This document shows positions 1-13,164 of a stretch of 64,000 nucleotides of DNA, in pieces. Under the pieces are notes generated by a model that was given only the letters and a program-made list of their open reading frames with translations, was not told the DNA's origin and did not search any database. The translations under genes were made by a program, and so were the position numbers. Every line of letters begins with the position of its first letter. Position 1 is the stretch's first letter. The DNA comes from Asterella californica. Lineage: Eukaryota; Streptophyta; Marchantiopsida; Marchantiales; Aytoniaceae. The DNA is taken from the NCBI GenBank assembly GCA_036924285.1, contig JAYKYS010000005.1, forward strand, positions 496,001 to 560,000. Reading direction: 5' to 3'.

Positions 1-1140
1 CATCGACTCTCCATTGATATTCTCAACCGGATGACTGGGCACTGAAACATCAGTAGAGCACCTGATGACAAAGCCTCTCCTGATCTTGATACTCAGAGTC
101 AAATGAAATTTTCCATTGCCCGTGACAGGTTCCTTTCCCATTCCAGTTTTGCAAAACCCAAGACCGTCTCGACAAATAGCCAAATATGAATCCAAACCTT
201 TCGGAATGCCTGAATGGAACCGTTTATACTGACTACTATAATCATTATCTGCAACAGAGAACAGAAACAAGTTAAATCTTGTGTGCGCGGGAATGGAAGT
301 GCACTAGGCGAATCTGCGTAACTGTTCGAAGCTGATTTTGCTTCCGTGAAAGCAAATATATACTCAGGATGATGATTAGACATCAGGCAATGTCAGCAAC
401 CTTCTGAGGAACATAAGGAATCATTTACACGCAATACGCGCAAATCAACTAGAATTTTTGTGGGTCATCTGCACCCTGTAGGACACTTCAAGATTAATGT
501 GAACCTGATAGCTACCAGACTCTGAAACAAGACATAAAGATTGGAGCTCAATGAGCACTGTAATGTACTTCCTGTAGCTTCCCAACGTGGAGTCTGCTTG
601 TTGGGGTGAGTTGCAAATAAAACTAGCGATTCCAAGAGTCACTTGCCAAGCTCATTCCTCATCACCTCTCCATGCTACATACAAACTGGAGGGTACGCTA
701 ATTTCACGCTTATCATCAGTATGGTTAGCAAGAATTTTAACAATGTATTTACTAGAAGCTAATTATGTCTTTAACCTGTACAGCGAACAAGAAATTTCAT
801 AAAATCTTTCAACGTATTTGATGACACTGCCTCACGAGGCGTGATAAGATAGCAAATGGATGAGTGTATCTACCCTTCCAGATCGACGATGTTGTGCACA
901 TTCCACTTATGGCCATTTTCGTAGTGCCACAGATGCGGCTGGTCCTTGATGTATTGGCAGCCGACAGAGTACACACGCGTGGAACAGAGCGAAGCTGCCA
1001 GCAAGTCACGGGAGCAGAGCTGCCACAATGGGCAAGAAGCGCCATTGTAGTCGTAGTAAAGGCAGCGATCAACGCTGAGCACGATCAGGGACTATACAAG
1101 GCAAAAAATGAATTGACGAAGGAGGAACTGTCTTGAACCG
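1..1140 (-). other. possible partial gene, unrecognised
   Basis: On the minus strand, 871-1,082 stays open and has natural-looking composition rich in Cys, Trp and Tyr (CLYYDYNGASCPLWQLC near its start, then a stretch ending HNIVDLEG). It could be an internal exon, with an acceptor near 1,077 and a GT just after the last codon. Two further open stretches lie at about 445-642 and 99-383 on the same strand. Above 1,140 the plus strand is pyrimidine-rich (1,140-1,560), as in a promoter or 5' leader of a minus-strand gene. I recognise no family and could not join the pieces in phase, so this may be chance. If real, the gene runs off the left edge of the window. Confidence 0.2.
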
Positions 1141-1599
1141 ATGTTTACTCCACTCATCCCGCACAGCTCTTTCATTCTCACTGCGCTAAGTGTCGTCACC
1201 TCTAATCCCTCCCTCTCTTCTCACGCTCACTCTCAATCATTGCATTGATTGGCCAACCCAGCTATTCGTGTTTCTTCTTGGTCTCAATGTTCGCTTGCCC
1301 AAGACCATATTTCACCTAATGATCCTCTCGTTCTCCGCCGCAAGCTGTCTCGCCGTCCGCTCTGTTTGTCGTAGAGCCAGACCACAGTACCGAATTTGCT
1401 TCTACCACACTCGCATTCTTCGGTTTCGGTCTCTACGTTCCAGCATTGCCATTATGATCTAAATCAACTCAACCAACGAGACTGTTTCTATCTTCTTCCG
1501 CTTCTGACTCCGCTCTCGTTCCCTCTTCGTGATGGATGAGGGTCTCTGTCTTTCTTGGCCATTGGCGCACTCCGCACAGATTACACCTTCTTTCTCCAG

Positions 1600-4200
1600 C
1601 GAATAGAAAGAACGTAGAGCCTCCCCTAGAGCCAAAAAGTTTAATCACGTTCGCTTGTTTTTCCGGCTAAATAATAATATGCATGGTCCTTGAGCTTTCG
1701 GCCGAAAAGAAATAATACAAGAGAGAGAAAATAATGAGCGAACTCCAGATGTACATTTGCTCTGATAACTCCGGGATGATATCTTACAGTTGGATCATAC
1801 AAAGAAACCAATTAAGGGCATCCAGTATCATGTTTATTTGTGTTATTAATAATATTATTATATCATATCATATATTTTATAATACTATAAATTTAAAAAA
1901 TTTAATTTTTGATAAATAATAACTGTTAAATGAGGAAAGCAATGCGAGAAATCTAAACGTAACCCATAAGAGAAGAACACACTAACATGGTTCAGAAAGT
2001 ACAAGTCTGAGACCTTCCTACCGAAGATATATTAATTTAGATTAACACTGATTTATTACTTAACCCTATATTGTGTTGATTTCTTACCTAACCCTTTCTT
2101 CCAAAAGATTTAGATAGTAAATTAAAGCAAGCAGTACAAGATAATATGTAAATTCAGCGTCTTGCGCTTCACTACAGAAATTTGGCTTGAAGATTAATTT
2201 GAGCTAGCTAGCTTGTACTTGAACCAAAGACTTTGTAATGAAGTGAATAATCCATTCTATATATTAAGTGAAAGAAAATTCTACATTTTCTTTTAAGGCA
2301 ATTTAAGTGTAACATGAGTGAAGCAAATGAACTCTTAGATCTGACTTGAGAATCAATTGGGTGATATATCTTTCTCATTTATGAACATCGATACTTATAG
2401 AATTAATGAGCTCAACTCAAGAGAGTTAAATATTCAGTGAGAATACGGCGTTTTCATGAAACAAACCACAAGGCTGATAAATAGTGTTGAGTTAATTCCT
2501 TTGGTATCTGAAACAAATGAAAGAGAGATTAGAAAATAATATTTACTATAATTAAGAATCAGAAAAGTTATTGCAGTAGTAGCAATATACATTTGTAGCT
2601 TGAACTGTGTAATCCCTATAGTTATCATTAGTTTGAAAGCTAATATAGAATAAATCAATATATAGATTATGTGCATTTTGACTGATTGTTAGTCTTTTCA
2701 AAATTATTATCCAATGAAAGAATGTACTTCTTCTTTTCTAGGTTAACATACATCATACATTTTCAAGGTTAAAGTATTAATACTAATTGAAGAAATCATT
2801 TGATGAGTTCTCAAGGTTACTCTTTTACTTAACTTAGATAATACTTGTGATCCAAGTACATCCAACCAAGTTTATTATATCCTTATAAGATTATATTTTG
2901 GCAGTTAAATTTTATTTAAAATTTAGTTCATAAATCTTGCATATCAAATCAAATAAAAGTATAAAAGACTGAAACACTACAGAGTGTATTTGTAATTTTA
3001 TCTAGAGCTTACTCATGGACTCCGCACATGGACTTTATAATGATGCACTGAATTATCATAATGCTTCATCCTTTAATTTTCTATTGTTTTCTAATTTTTA
3101 TAAATTATTGATTTTTCTATTATTTGCATGAAAACTAACATAACTTACTTAGTAACCACAAATATTAACATACAAAATTTCATGGTACTAGTAACATGAC
3201 TTATTTAGTAAACATTAATATTAACATTAGAATATCCATGATAGACATACATAATCATCATCAAATCTCAACAAGATGAGTCTTGATGCTGATTTACGTT
3301 AAACATTAATATATAGAAATTTTTATTTTTTGGATGAACGTGAGAGGCTATTCAAGTCTCATGATGGGACAAAGAACAACATCGACAATCAGCTATTGTT
3401 ACGCTCATACGACCAGAACTTGATTGGATGTAATTTATCAAATATTCCTAAAGAAAAAATGTTTACAAAATAGTGCATTAAAAAATCTTATATTTATAGT
3501 AAGCAAACTTCTGCAGTGTAACATAAAAATAAAAAATTATATGATAACTGAAGTTGATCTACGATAGCCACTAAGTAATCAACTTTGATTACTATAAATA
3601 CATTCAGTTTTTAAAAGCAAGAAGACATTCTGATAATGCTTGTGATTCCCTTACTATCTTTCTTGGTTCTTTTCTTTTGGTTCAGTTTTAATTCCATGAG
3701 TTAGTTAAAGGGATTGAAGTAATAGATGACTGCAATAGTGAGACGGAGACGACAGTAACCAAAAATTGATACTGATATCAACAGACAGTAATTGATTTTG
3801 ATTAATATCGATTTTCTTTCTAAAGCATCAAAGTAAATTATCTGAGAATATAAAACTCGCCCCGAGAACTTCTTTGTTTATACAGGTTTGTCTAAAAAAT
3901 AGAAGATTTGTTTTTTCAAACCCATCAGAATAATTTTTTTGAGAATGTAGATGGAACTCGTCCCGAGCGATGTCATGTAAGATTCTAGATGAGCTCTGCA
4001 AATGAACTAAAGTTCCGAGAGCTTCAAGAGAACTTAAGATGCAATAGCTAATGAAAGTGATCCAATTTCTATGAATGAAGGATGCAAATGATATCTTCCA
4101 TGTACACGGGTGACTTTTAACTTGATTGTTTGGAGTCTTCGGTTTATGTACGAAAACAACCCCGCTCTCATTTAAGAGATTTCTTCGCTGACTAAAAGTC
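1600..4200. other. AT-rich intergenic stretch
   Basis: Strongly AT-rich, with no reading frame of interest on either strand. A weak partner of the AACCCT hairpin repeats seen near 22 kb may lie at 2,030-2,120, where TTAACCCTA and CTAACCCTTTC occur between TA-rich flanks, but no clear fold is left. No gene or RNA is seen. Confidence 0.5.
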
Positions 4201-7200
4201 TTAATAATATAACATTCTATGATTTTGAATTAGTCTGCGCGGAAGTGAATCACACGTTGGCGGTGTGTAAGCTCGAACTCTGCTAACGTTCACCAGAGCA
4301 TATTCAATAAGGCGAGTAATTTCACATGATACTTCAAGAATTTCTCTCACTTTGGAGATCAACCGCTTCGACATCAGAGCACTAAGCACATAATCCGTGC
4401 ATACACACAAATATTCTCTACCCAAATACTCTCAGTATTACAATTACATCGGTCTGAATAAAGCTAGCCAGATGATGAATCCAATCTCTGCTTGATAAAT
4501 CTACCTGTGATGCTGTGACCATCCCAACTACTTGCTGTTTCCCCCACTACACCCAACGGTGACAATCACCGCAACAAAGAGGTCTCTAGATGTCTTAAAC
4601 AGAGAGATTCGTCCCCGGGGGATTTCTGAAAGGTCCACATGATACACTATCTTTCTCGAGAATAAAGTCCCACTTACGGTATCAGCACCACATCGTACTT
4701 TCTGACCGTCCACCAATATTTTAATTTAACCAATGCGGTCCGCTTTACTTCCACTAAGTTCCAGAATGCCGTCCTCGCCTATTACACAGTTTTCCCCCCA
4801 CCCTCCACACCGGGCCTGTGTGTCGTCCAAATGTCGGGCAGCTGATGTGATGCAACCTACTGCCTCTTTTCCACAGATTTGCTCCCGTTGATTTAAGGGC
4901 CCGTTCAACAGCCCTCCACCCACACCACCTCCCTCACCGTATCAATTACCATTATTATCGAAGCCCCGCTTGTGCAAGGGCTATACATGACCGATTTCCC
5001 CGCTGACCCGTTCAGAAATGACTGTTTCCTTCTACATTCGTCGTTGTGCCCTAACTTGCGACTACTTTGGTCTATTTATCATCTCACTACCTTTCTCCAG
5101 CTCTAGTCAGGATACTTGCTCGCCTGAAACCGAGTAGTAATGTAGCCCTCACTTACTCAAGTTCTCTTTCTTTCTCCTCTCAGAATCAACGTGAATGAAC
5201 TCTGATGCTTCCCACTTTAAGACACATTTCCTCGCTCAAACTGTAACAACTTTGGCCATTCCAGTTTTGTCCATGATAGTGGCCTCACAAAGATCGTCTA
5301 TTCCTCACCTCCCATTAGCGCGTAACAGACAAGTGCCTGATGTTTCAGGCGTTTTTTGGGGGGGGTAACGTCCCGACTAGAAGGCGTTCCACCATGTGAG
5401 GATCTCCTCAGAGACCCAAAGATGGGAGAACTCCTTCTAGAGTAGGCGATAAACGGCGTACCACTTCGAAATTTTTTCAGCTCGACACCACCATATAATG
5501 CTTCATATACGTTACGGTATGCTCCAAACAGTTATAAAATTACAATAGATCGAAGAAGACTTCGTAAGGTAATGGGCCAAATATCTTAAGGGCCTACCTC
5601 GTAAGCTCACTCGGGCCAAAGTCAGTAACGGAAAAATACTTAACCAGTTTTTTAACCACATGAGCGAGGGATGAAAACGTTCAAATGAACTACAATTCAA
5701 GAGCGAAAAATTGAAAATGGTTACGACCGGAAAAAGAAAACCTCTCATAGGATGAAACAATGAACACGGGGTAGAATGGCGTGTTTTAGTGCCTCGGCAT
5801 AACGTGAATCACGGCCCTTCTCACTCCTCTTGAGTTTGGTTAATCATCTCGGAACCTTACAACGAATAAAGAAAAACCAAACCACATCCATCACAACCCC
5901 GACTTCCATCTATAACTTACCACTCACGATGTCCCCACAGCTCAACAAAGGCAACGTACACTCAGGTAAAGTCGCTTGAAGGTACAAAACACACTAAGTA
6001 TAGGACGTTGGTGGAGATTTGCAGCTGTGAAAAGCTTCTATACTATTAAGATACGGCACTGACCATCTAAGGACGGAAGTCCAGACTCGAAGTTATCTGG
6101 ATCAGTCTAGTGTGCACGAATTACAAGTTGAACAGTAAATAAACTACTGAATGACCTAAAGTAATTTGGTGAAGCTGATGACTTGGCTTTTCGTTTGTTC
6201 CCGAATTCGTTCGCTCTAAAATTTCAGAGAAACTGGATTACAATCAAACAGCTCCATACCTTCCAGGCTTGGAGCGGTGGGGATGATCAGGACTGGTTCC
6301 CTGTTAACACCCTTAGGTTGAAGATATATACATCATCAGACGTAATCATACTTGGATCATCCGAACCCAGTAAAAGGAGACAGGCTCAAGACAAGTGCAA
6401 GACGTATATACAGCCACAACGAATCTCAGTTGCATTTACCGGAGAAGGCCACCACTGGACACTACTCGATGCTACGCTACAGAAAGACCCAAGAAAGGCA
6501 CAACTACAGAAAGCCACCGGATTCAACGAACTGCCATGTATTGCGTTATTGGCACATCGCATTCACGTTAACTGCGTCCAGAACTTCAGACGACCTTCAC
6601 CCGCATGGTCAAGAGGCTGACCTATACCACGTCAAAGTCTACTGGTGTCTTCGCAAGCCTACCTCGGCACGCTGCTCTGAATGACAAATCGGAAACGCCG
6701 AAGGTTTTCAAATGATCGCTGCCCGACTAGGCTCCAATGGGTAGACTCCAAAGAACCAAAGGTATCCAGTCATGGCTGTAAGGCAAGTCGGTGAAAAAGA
6801 TAATATAGACTAACGAAAGTAAGACGAACCATCGCAGAAAAGGGAAGAACCAGTCAGAAGTTTTTCAACACAGCACGGAAACAACAAAGAGATGAGATAT
6901 TACTTCACTGGTAACTTTTATGTGGCCTGAGCAGCAGCCTATGTACTTCATGCACCAGTATACAGAGACACGTCAAACGTGAATAACAAAAATTCTACGC
7001 AGAACGCGTTATCTCTACATATGGGCTGTCAAGCTTATCCACTCGGGATGATCCAGAGAAGAGATGATCGACAAAAGTTTCCTTCTCGGCCCAGTGAAGC
7101 GCCGGCAACAACAGAAGGGAAGGGGCCTATGCAGTACCTGCCTATACTTGGCAGGTTGAAACTATAGAAATGGCTCTTCTACCCGGTTTGTTGCGCAAGT

Positions 7201-9400
7201 GCGAAAGAGTCAGCTGTAAATCGACCAAGGCGAACGCAACAGAGACCCAGAACTATCAAGAGCGTAGAACACCTCACTGAAACGGGACAAAGCCACACAT
7301 GTATCTGTCAGGAAGACGACTTATTCCCATCTAGACTGCAACTTAAACCCAGTAAATTCATCTTGTACTAAGATGGAAGCGCGAACTACTGAAAGAGACG
7401 TTAATGAGGCTGCTTGACACAAGGACGCCAGCCAAGAAAGCACACGCTGGGAATTGTTCTAAGGATAGGGATGTACTCACCTCAGAGAAACAACGTCGCA
7501 AGACACATCTCCCTGTCTGATAAGCACCACTTCTCTGTGTGCCAGTTGCATACACGAAGCCAGTTTTGACTAGAATCAACTGCTAGCCTGCGGCTACCCT
7601 CTCACCACCGAAATCAGAGCAACGAAATATATAGGTCACGGCAGCGGATACGAAATCAATAGCCAAAACTGGCGTCCAATTATCAACGGCGACTGGAAAA
7701 TCCAGTGCATCGCTGCTGTCAAAGGAATAGTTTCATGACCACGACTAACAAAAATCCTTCTTGAACAAAAGATCTGCAAAATATTCGGCATGCAACTATG
7801 AACCTCTCCCTCAGCGGAAGGAAATGATCTGTCGCTATATCTCGCCCGTATCCATGGCCGTAATTTCAACGAGGTGCCAACTTAGGGTTTACAGTCATGA
7901 TACCTAAGCAGAGACGTTAGATGTAAGCATGCGACATGCCCTCACCTTGCCGGTCTTGACCTAACGAACAGTTACTATCCTAGTATTCAAGTCGGCAGAA
8001 CGTCCATCTCAAGCATTAGTTCCGTGCGCGAAAGAATCATACTGGCCACAAGCAGTCAGGATATCACGAAGATCTTCTATCAAAGACCAACAACACAGAG
8101 CCTGGAAGAAGCCCCAAATCAAAAGAGAAGAGCACATACCATCTAATTCCACCAGGCCTGTTCTGATAGAGCTAAGGCTCTCATGTGTATCACTTCCAAC
8201 AAAAGCGTCTCCCTGGCAAGGAGTGGTTCAGCACAACTTGAAAGGAACAGATAGTTTCGTAGTGAAAGTAACCTTTCACCACCCTACATTCTTGAGAAGG
8301 GTTGTTTCCACGAAGAGCCTGTACCATGACGACCGAGTAACATACAGTGCTGATATAAACAGATGAAGGGGAGAACGCACAGCTTCGCAAGTTCTTCACT
8401 GATTCACAAGGTTCGACCTACTGCTGAGAAGGCTTTCGGCACAAATAAGTCCCAAACTTCGCCTATCTAATCAAACCCTAAATATCGATTCTTGAACGTA
8501 GTACAGAGATACTTGACATGGATAGCGCTGAATCGAGTGGGTCCCGAGGAGACTCTAGAGACGCTACAAAGCAGATGAGGTGTCGTACTAAACTGAACCA
8601 GAAGGGGATCCACATGTCCCCTGCAACACTAGGTTGTGCGTACACATACTCGAACTCTGAGTGAAACCCAGCAGGTGCATCAGCAACTAGCGAACGGCAC
8701 GCAGCGCTAATATTAGCTCGAACAGGCTGACACACCCGTAAGCGCAATCGCATAATGTCTGATCATCGTTCGTTTCACACCGAGGAGGGCTGCTGCAGAA
8801 TGGTCCACGACAAATTTACTTGCGCACGATGTTCCTGCCCGTCTTGTCATCCTGACGAAATTTTGAGAGGGCTCGACAAACTGCACGAAATAGTTCCAAC
8901 AGTCACGTAACTTGCCTGTGCCATGTCGTGATACCGCCAGGTAAAGAAGCGACAAGGCTACAATGACCATCGAAAATGCATACTTAGTTAGGCAGCCGTT
9001 CAGACGCGTGAGTGGAAATGAAACGAAGTTATTCAAGGTGCACGACAAGGAACGACGTTCATCAGGCTAGACACGCACGAGACGAGGTCAATCAACGGGA
9101 CTCGATGGTATGGCTGACACGAATTCACGAATTTGGTATCCGAGAGCTAAAACGTGGGTACCGACGGTCCACCTGATTCATTACCCCCTTCCACCTAGGT
9201 GTTCGAATTAATATGCGTAAATAATCGAGGATTGTAAACCGAGGATTAAGAACCGAACCGGGTATAACTGAGGGAGACGGGTTTCCATCACCTGGGAGTG
9301 TGCAGGAGCAGGGGACCGAACGTGGCTCTAAACGTCAAAAGGGAATTTCGTGTAGGAAAACGGGTTTTCGCAAGTGCTCGGTGAACACGGACCGACAGAG
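4200..9400. other. mixed-composition stretch without a recognised gene
   Basis: GC content is higher than in the AT-rich deserts and several short frames are open on both strands (for example 6,183-6,620 plus and 8,713-9,048 minus). None has a recognisable motif and many lack an ATG start. Part of the right end may be 3' untranslated sequence of the RRM gene that ends at 9,474. Small exons of an unknown gene cannot be excluded. Teloboxes (AAACCCTA or its complement) occur near 7,884 and 8,473. Confidence 0.4.
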
Positions 9401-9473
9401 TGCTTAGGGTCGGACAAGAAGGGGCCGCTACACGCATTACAAATACACTATCTTGTTACCTTGACGAAACACC

Positions 9474-12400
9474 TCACCGACGAGCACCTCGACGCCGATC
9501 AGCACCGTCATAACTGTCACGAGTCCCACGTGCACCACCGCCGCGGTATGCCTCGTCTCGCGGAGGAGGCCCTCTAGGTCCCGGATGACGTGCGAATGAA
9601 AGGCGAAGAGCATACGAATCCGGATCTGTCTCGTCAAACTTGTACCCTGAAAGATGAGAATAAGGAGAAATCAGCCCTCTCTCTAACTGACAAATCAACC
9701 ATGAAACACGTGCGGAGCTGGCAAACTATAAACAGAAAACCCCGTGTCTGTACCTTGCAAGGCTTCAAGTGCGGTTGCAGCACATCGTGCGTCTGCAAAC
9801 TCCACAAAGCACAGAACGACCTGATTTGGCACAAACAAGCCCAGAGATGAAGAAAAATCAGATTTGGAGAGAAAAACCGCGTGCCCATGTACAAAAGGAC
9901 AAGCTGGATAAGCACCTCTTCAGGAAGAGCAACGATGAATTACTCACTCTCTTGGCGTCCTTGTGAACCAACCGAACTTCCTTAAATCCAATGAATGGCC
10001 GGAAAATGTCTAAGGCAAAGCATTAAGGAGTACAAAGATCTTAGGAAGGCAAGAGTCAAAAGTAGATTTTCACTTCACTATGAAAGAAAATAAAAGGCAG
10101 CCATCAAGACATGTGGTTGTTCCGGATACGGGCTGCTTCTCGTCTCGAACAATCAAGCGGCAGACCGTCCACGAAGAGAGTTGAAGATGCATCTGGGGGT
10201 AGCATATCCAGGCCGCCATGAAGAACCTCAGGTTCTTGTGTAACCCCATTGAGACCAAGATTTCCTTGCCTCCCACCCAAACCTACGTCTATTCCAACCA
10301 TACGCCCTCCAGGACCCAGAAGAGCAGGATCCTCCCCGAGTCCTCCCAAACCCAAGTTCCCGAGTGAACCGGCTCCAGGAACACCACTTAACCCCATCCC
10401 CGGACCACCTGTGATAGCTAAATCATTCCCAATGGCTCCTCCTCCGTATCCCATCTGCAACACAAAGTCAAACGTAGAATTATTTTGGTCAGGATCTTGG
10501 AGAACTGATGAACATAGTCAAAAGAGTGCGGTTTTAGAGAGTACTATGAGGACCGACCGCTTGTACAAGCACACAGAAGCAACACAACAATTCCGTCCAA
10601 CATTAGTAGATGGTTCTTCAACTTTACTTCCCACCGTCAGCCACGATACTCTTCAATAAAACATTTACCACATCACTATCGTGAATCAGAATCACAGCCG
10701 TAGAAAATGCCACCTTAAATCGTTTTTCTAGCCTTCATTACTTACTTCCTTTTGCCATCAACACCTAGGGGCCGTAGGGGGCAAGCACATACAGTTGCTC
10801 AGACAATTTGGGCTATATCCGGGCCTTGAATGGTTAACAACACCAACGAATAAGAAAAGAGGTCTACGCTAACAATCACTGGATTACTCTTTTCTTTCAA
10901 TAACCCTCTCCTTTGTTTTTACTTGCTCATCATATGGCACTTTGCCTAAAAGCAACCCAGAAGAGCCCTTCCTAAATCTCAAGATGCCCCAAGACGTTGT
11001 ACATCCCTCTCGCGATTCTTGCACCAATAAGCCCAGTGTACAGTAGTAACAAAAGAACGAGTACCGAACATGACTATCTACAGCGAGTCCCCTGTATGTT
11101 CTTCATGTCAAATGCCATTACACTACCCTTGTGGGAAGTCATCAGTGTCCAACGCATGAACTGATTATGTTTGAGAAATATAGATCCACCTCCAGGTCTT
11201 TTTTACCAAATCTCTGTAACACGGAAGACAATGCAAAGAAAGAGGCTGTCTCCAAGAGAAATGCTTGCTAAGCACTCGTTCTCATCTGCAGAAGGGAGAA
11301 AGAATCCTGCCTGACTCGTCCTCTTGTGCACGCTCCCTGTCAGAGACAAGCTTGAATATGCTTTCTAAATCGCTGCTTCAACTTGAACTCGTCAAGCTGA
11401 GTAGCCAGGTCTATTCACGTGATATAGCTGCTATCTGCTAGGTAGGAAGTACGGCAGATGTATCGACTCGCCATATTCATCAGACAGTTCAGATACACAC
11501 GCTCCGAAGGCCTACGAATGAGTAACGGGTACAGCTCTTACGCGGGCTACTTCAGAAAGACTTATTCCAACACGAAGCTGAGTTTACTCCCTGTATTCTG
11601 GTCTATAACAAGTGACAAGTAATATCTACAGACAAACTCTGTCTCACCATACTCCTCACCACCTCCATTAAGTGTTTGGTGTCACAAGAATCGCTAAATC
11701 AAGTAGTACATGCCACCATTTCGTCTACATTAATACCCTTGAGTCTTCCACTACTGCTTGCATATCACTTGGTGACTCTGAGAAGATCACGTGAGAGTAT
11801 CAGCCTGCTGTCTCTGGACAGCAAAGCAATACGTCCCAGAAACTGGGAGCCCGGATTGAAGTCCCATCCGTGTAAGTGAGAAAAACTCCATCATACTGAC
11901 GGGTCTGTGTTTCTCAATCAAGGAGACAACCGGCATCAAGCTCACTTGATCAGAGTGTGCGTCACGAGGATCCAACGGCGGATTTTCACTTGACGATACC
12001 CACGGACCTCGGCTTTCACAGAAATTACGTGGCCCACTAGAAAACCAGTACTACATGGGGGTGCGCATACGCGATTGAGACGCGATGAGCTTGCAGTCGG
12101 ACAATGGGATGTTAAAGGGACTTGCGGACTCAGCCGGCAGAAACTCAGCCGATCGGGGAAAGTTTCCACTACTGATTCCTAAAGTCTATAAACAGACAAT
12201 ATCGGAGTACAGTGAGACTAATTGTGACAATTACTCACATGAAGATGGCGATATTCTACTCAGATTCGATAAGTGTACATTCCTTTCCTAAACCGAATGA
12301 ATAGCACCACCTTTTCTTCTCCTATACTTGAATCGCGTAAGAAATATAATCACGTAAGAGCACAAATTTAACTTCTGTGTGTAAGCCGTTCCAGCTTCCT

Positions 12401-13164
12401 CACATTTATGTCCAGGCTTACCGAATAGTTGCTCAGGGTTCTTGAAGCTTGGCAACCATTAGAAAGAAGAAGTATCTATACGATGGCAGAACGAGGAAGA
12501 TTTGGGAGTCATCTGCTTACAATGTCGGTAGTTCCTCCAAGGGCATCCGGCTCTCGCCATCCCCCGCGTGGGGCGCCCCGGCCGTCATCATACCGCTCCC
12601 CTCGGGGAGTATATCCACCAACGTCGTGGCCAACTGCTGGTACCACTCCGGCACCGCCTCTTGCAGACCCATAGGCTCCTCGAGCAGGAGGTACGTCATC
12701 TACATTTATCACTGAAAGTTTCAGCAGACCCAGAAAACCCCAGCTACAACAGGAGTCTCTGTAGGGCGATACAGTCGGCCGTCCTGGTGACAGAACGAGA
12801 TGCTTCGAAAGACATGATGAAGATTCTGATCACCGAGCAGCCATGACACCAAGCCAATGATACCCGCCGCGTCCGGGACAGAAACGGGGGAAACCTCGAG
12901 CACAGCAAAACACCAGAGCGAAAACAAAAAGCACACAGCTCGACACTCATGGAGGCTCAGCTCTCGGGCCCTAATCTACATGAAACTCAGAATCCAGTCT
13001 AATTCTGAGCAACGCAAACGACCTCTCCAGGTGCACCAAATCCGCCAGGGCAAAGATAAACGACACTTACCATAGTCTCCGTAATCTCGACGCGTACGCT
13101 TTGCTGCCGGCGAAGGCACACGCCTGGTGTCAGCACCCCTCCACGCTCCACCATAGTCCCCCAT
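9474..13164 (-). CDS. plant nuclear-speckle-type RRM RNA-binding protein
   Basis: Probably binds RNA in the nucleus. Six exons on the minus strand: 13,164-13,071, 12,699-12,521, 10,454-10,130, 10,009-9,948, 9,820-9,754 and 9,646-9,474. They join in phase to 900 nt and 299 aa, with GT-AG at every junction. The N-terminus carries a basic patch (AAKRTRRDYGDY) and then an Arg/Gly-rich region. Residues about 92-175 are Gly/Leu/Pro-rich and low-complexity. One RRM spans about 181-264: RNP2 is STLFVDGLP, followed by HIFRPFIGFKEVRLV, an RNP1-like VVLCFVEFADA and then GYKFDE. The C-terminus is a short RG-rich tail. The RRM resembles the plant nuclear speckle RNA-binding A/B group and, more distantly, animal RBPMS/couch potato. 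The start is the ATG at 13,164; the frame upstream has no ATG. Intron 2 is about 2.07 kb while the three downstream introns are 107-127 bp. The family call is firm; the RNA target is unknown. Confidence 0.93.
10455..12520 (-). other. long intron 2 of the RRM gene
   Basis: An intron of 2,066 bp between the Arg/Gly-rich exon and the Gly-rich exon. Donor GTAAGC follows 12,521 and acceptor CAG precedes 10,454. Short open frames inside it (11,676-11,879 and 12,085-12,291, plus strand) have no recognisable content. I see no transposon ends in it. Confidence 0.8.

Noticed and set aside
6183..6684. Two overlapping plus-strand frames of 145 and 110 codons
   Set aside because: They overlap in different frames, have no known motif and unconvincing starts, and no splice structure could be built.
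8713..9048. Extra exons of the RRM gene downstream of 9,474
   Set aside because: The RRM protein already ends at a TGA after its RG tail, and this frame lacks an ATG and any motif.
10249..10659. Proline-rich plus-strand frame
   Set aside because: It is the antisense shadow of the Gly-rich exon of the RRM gene.
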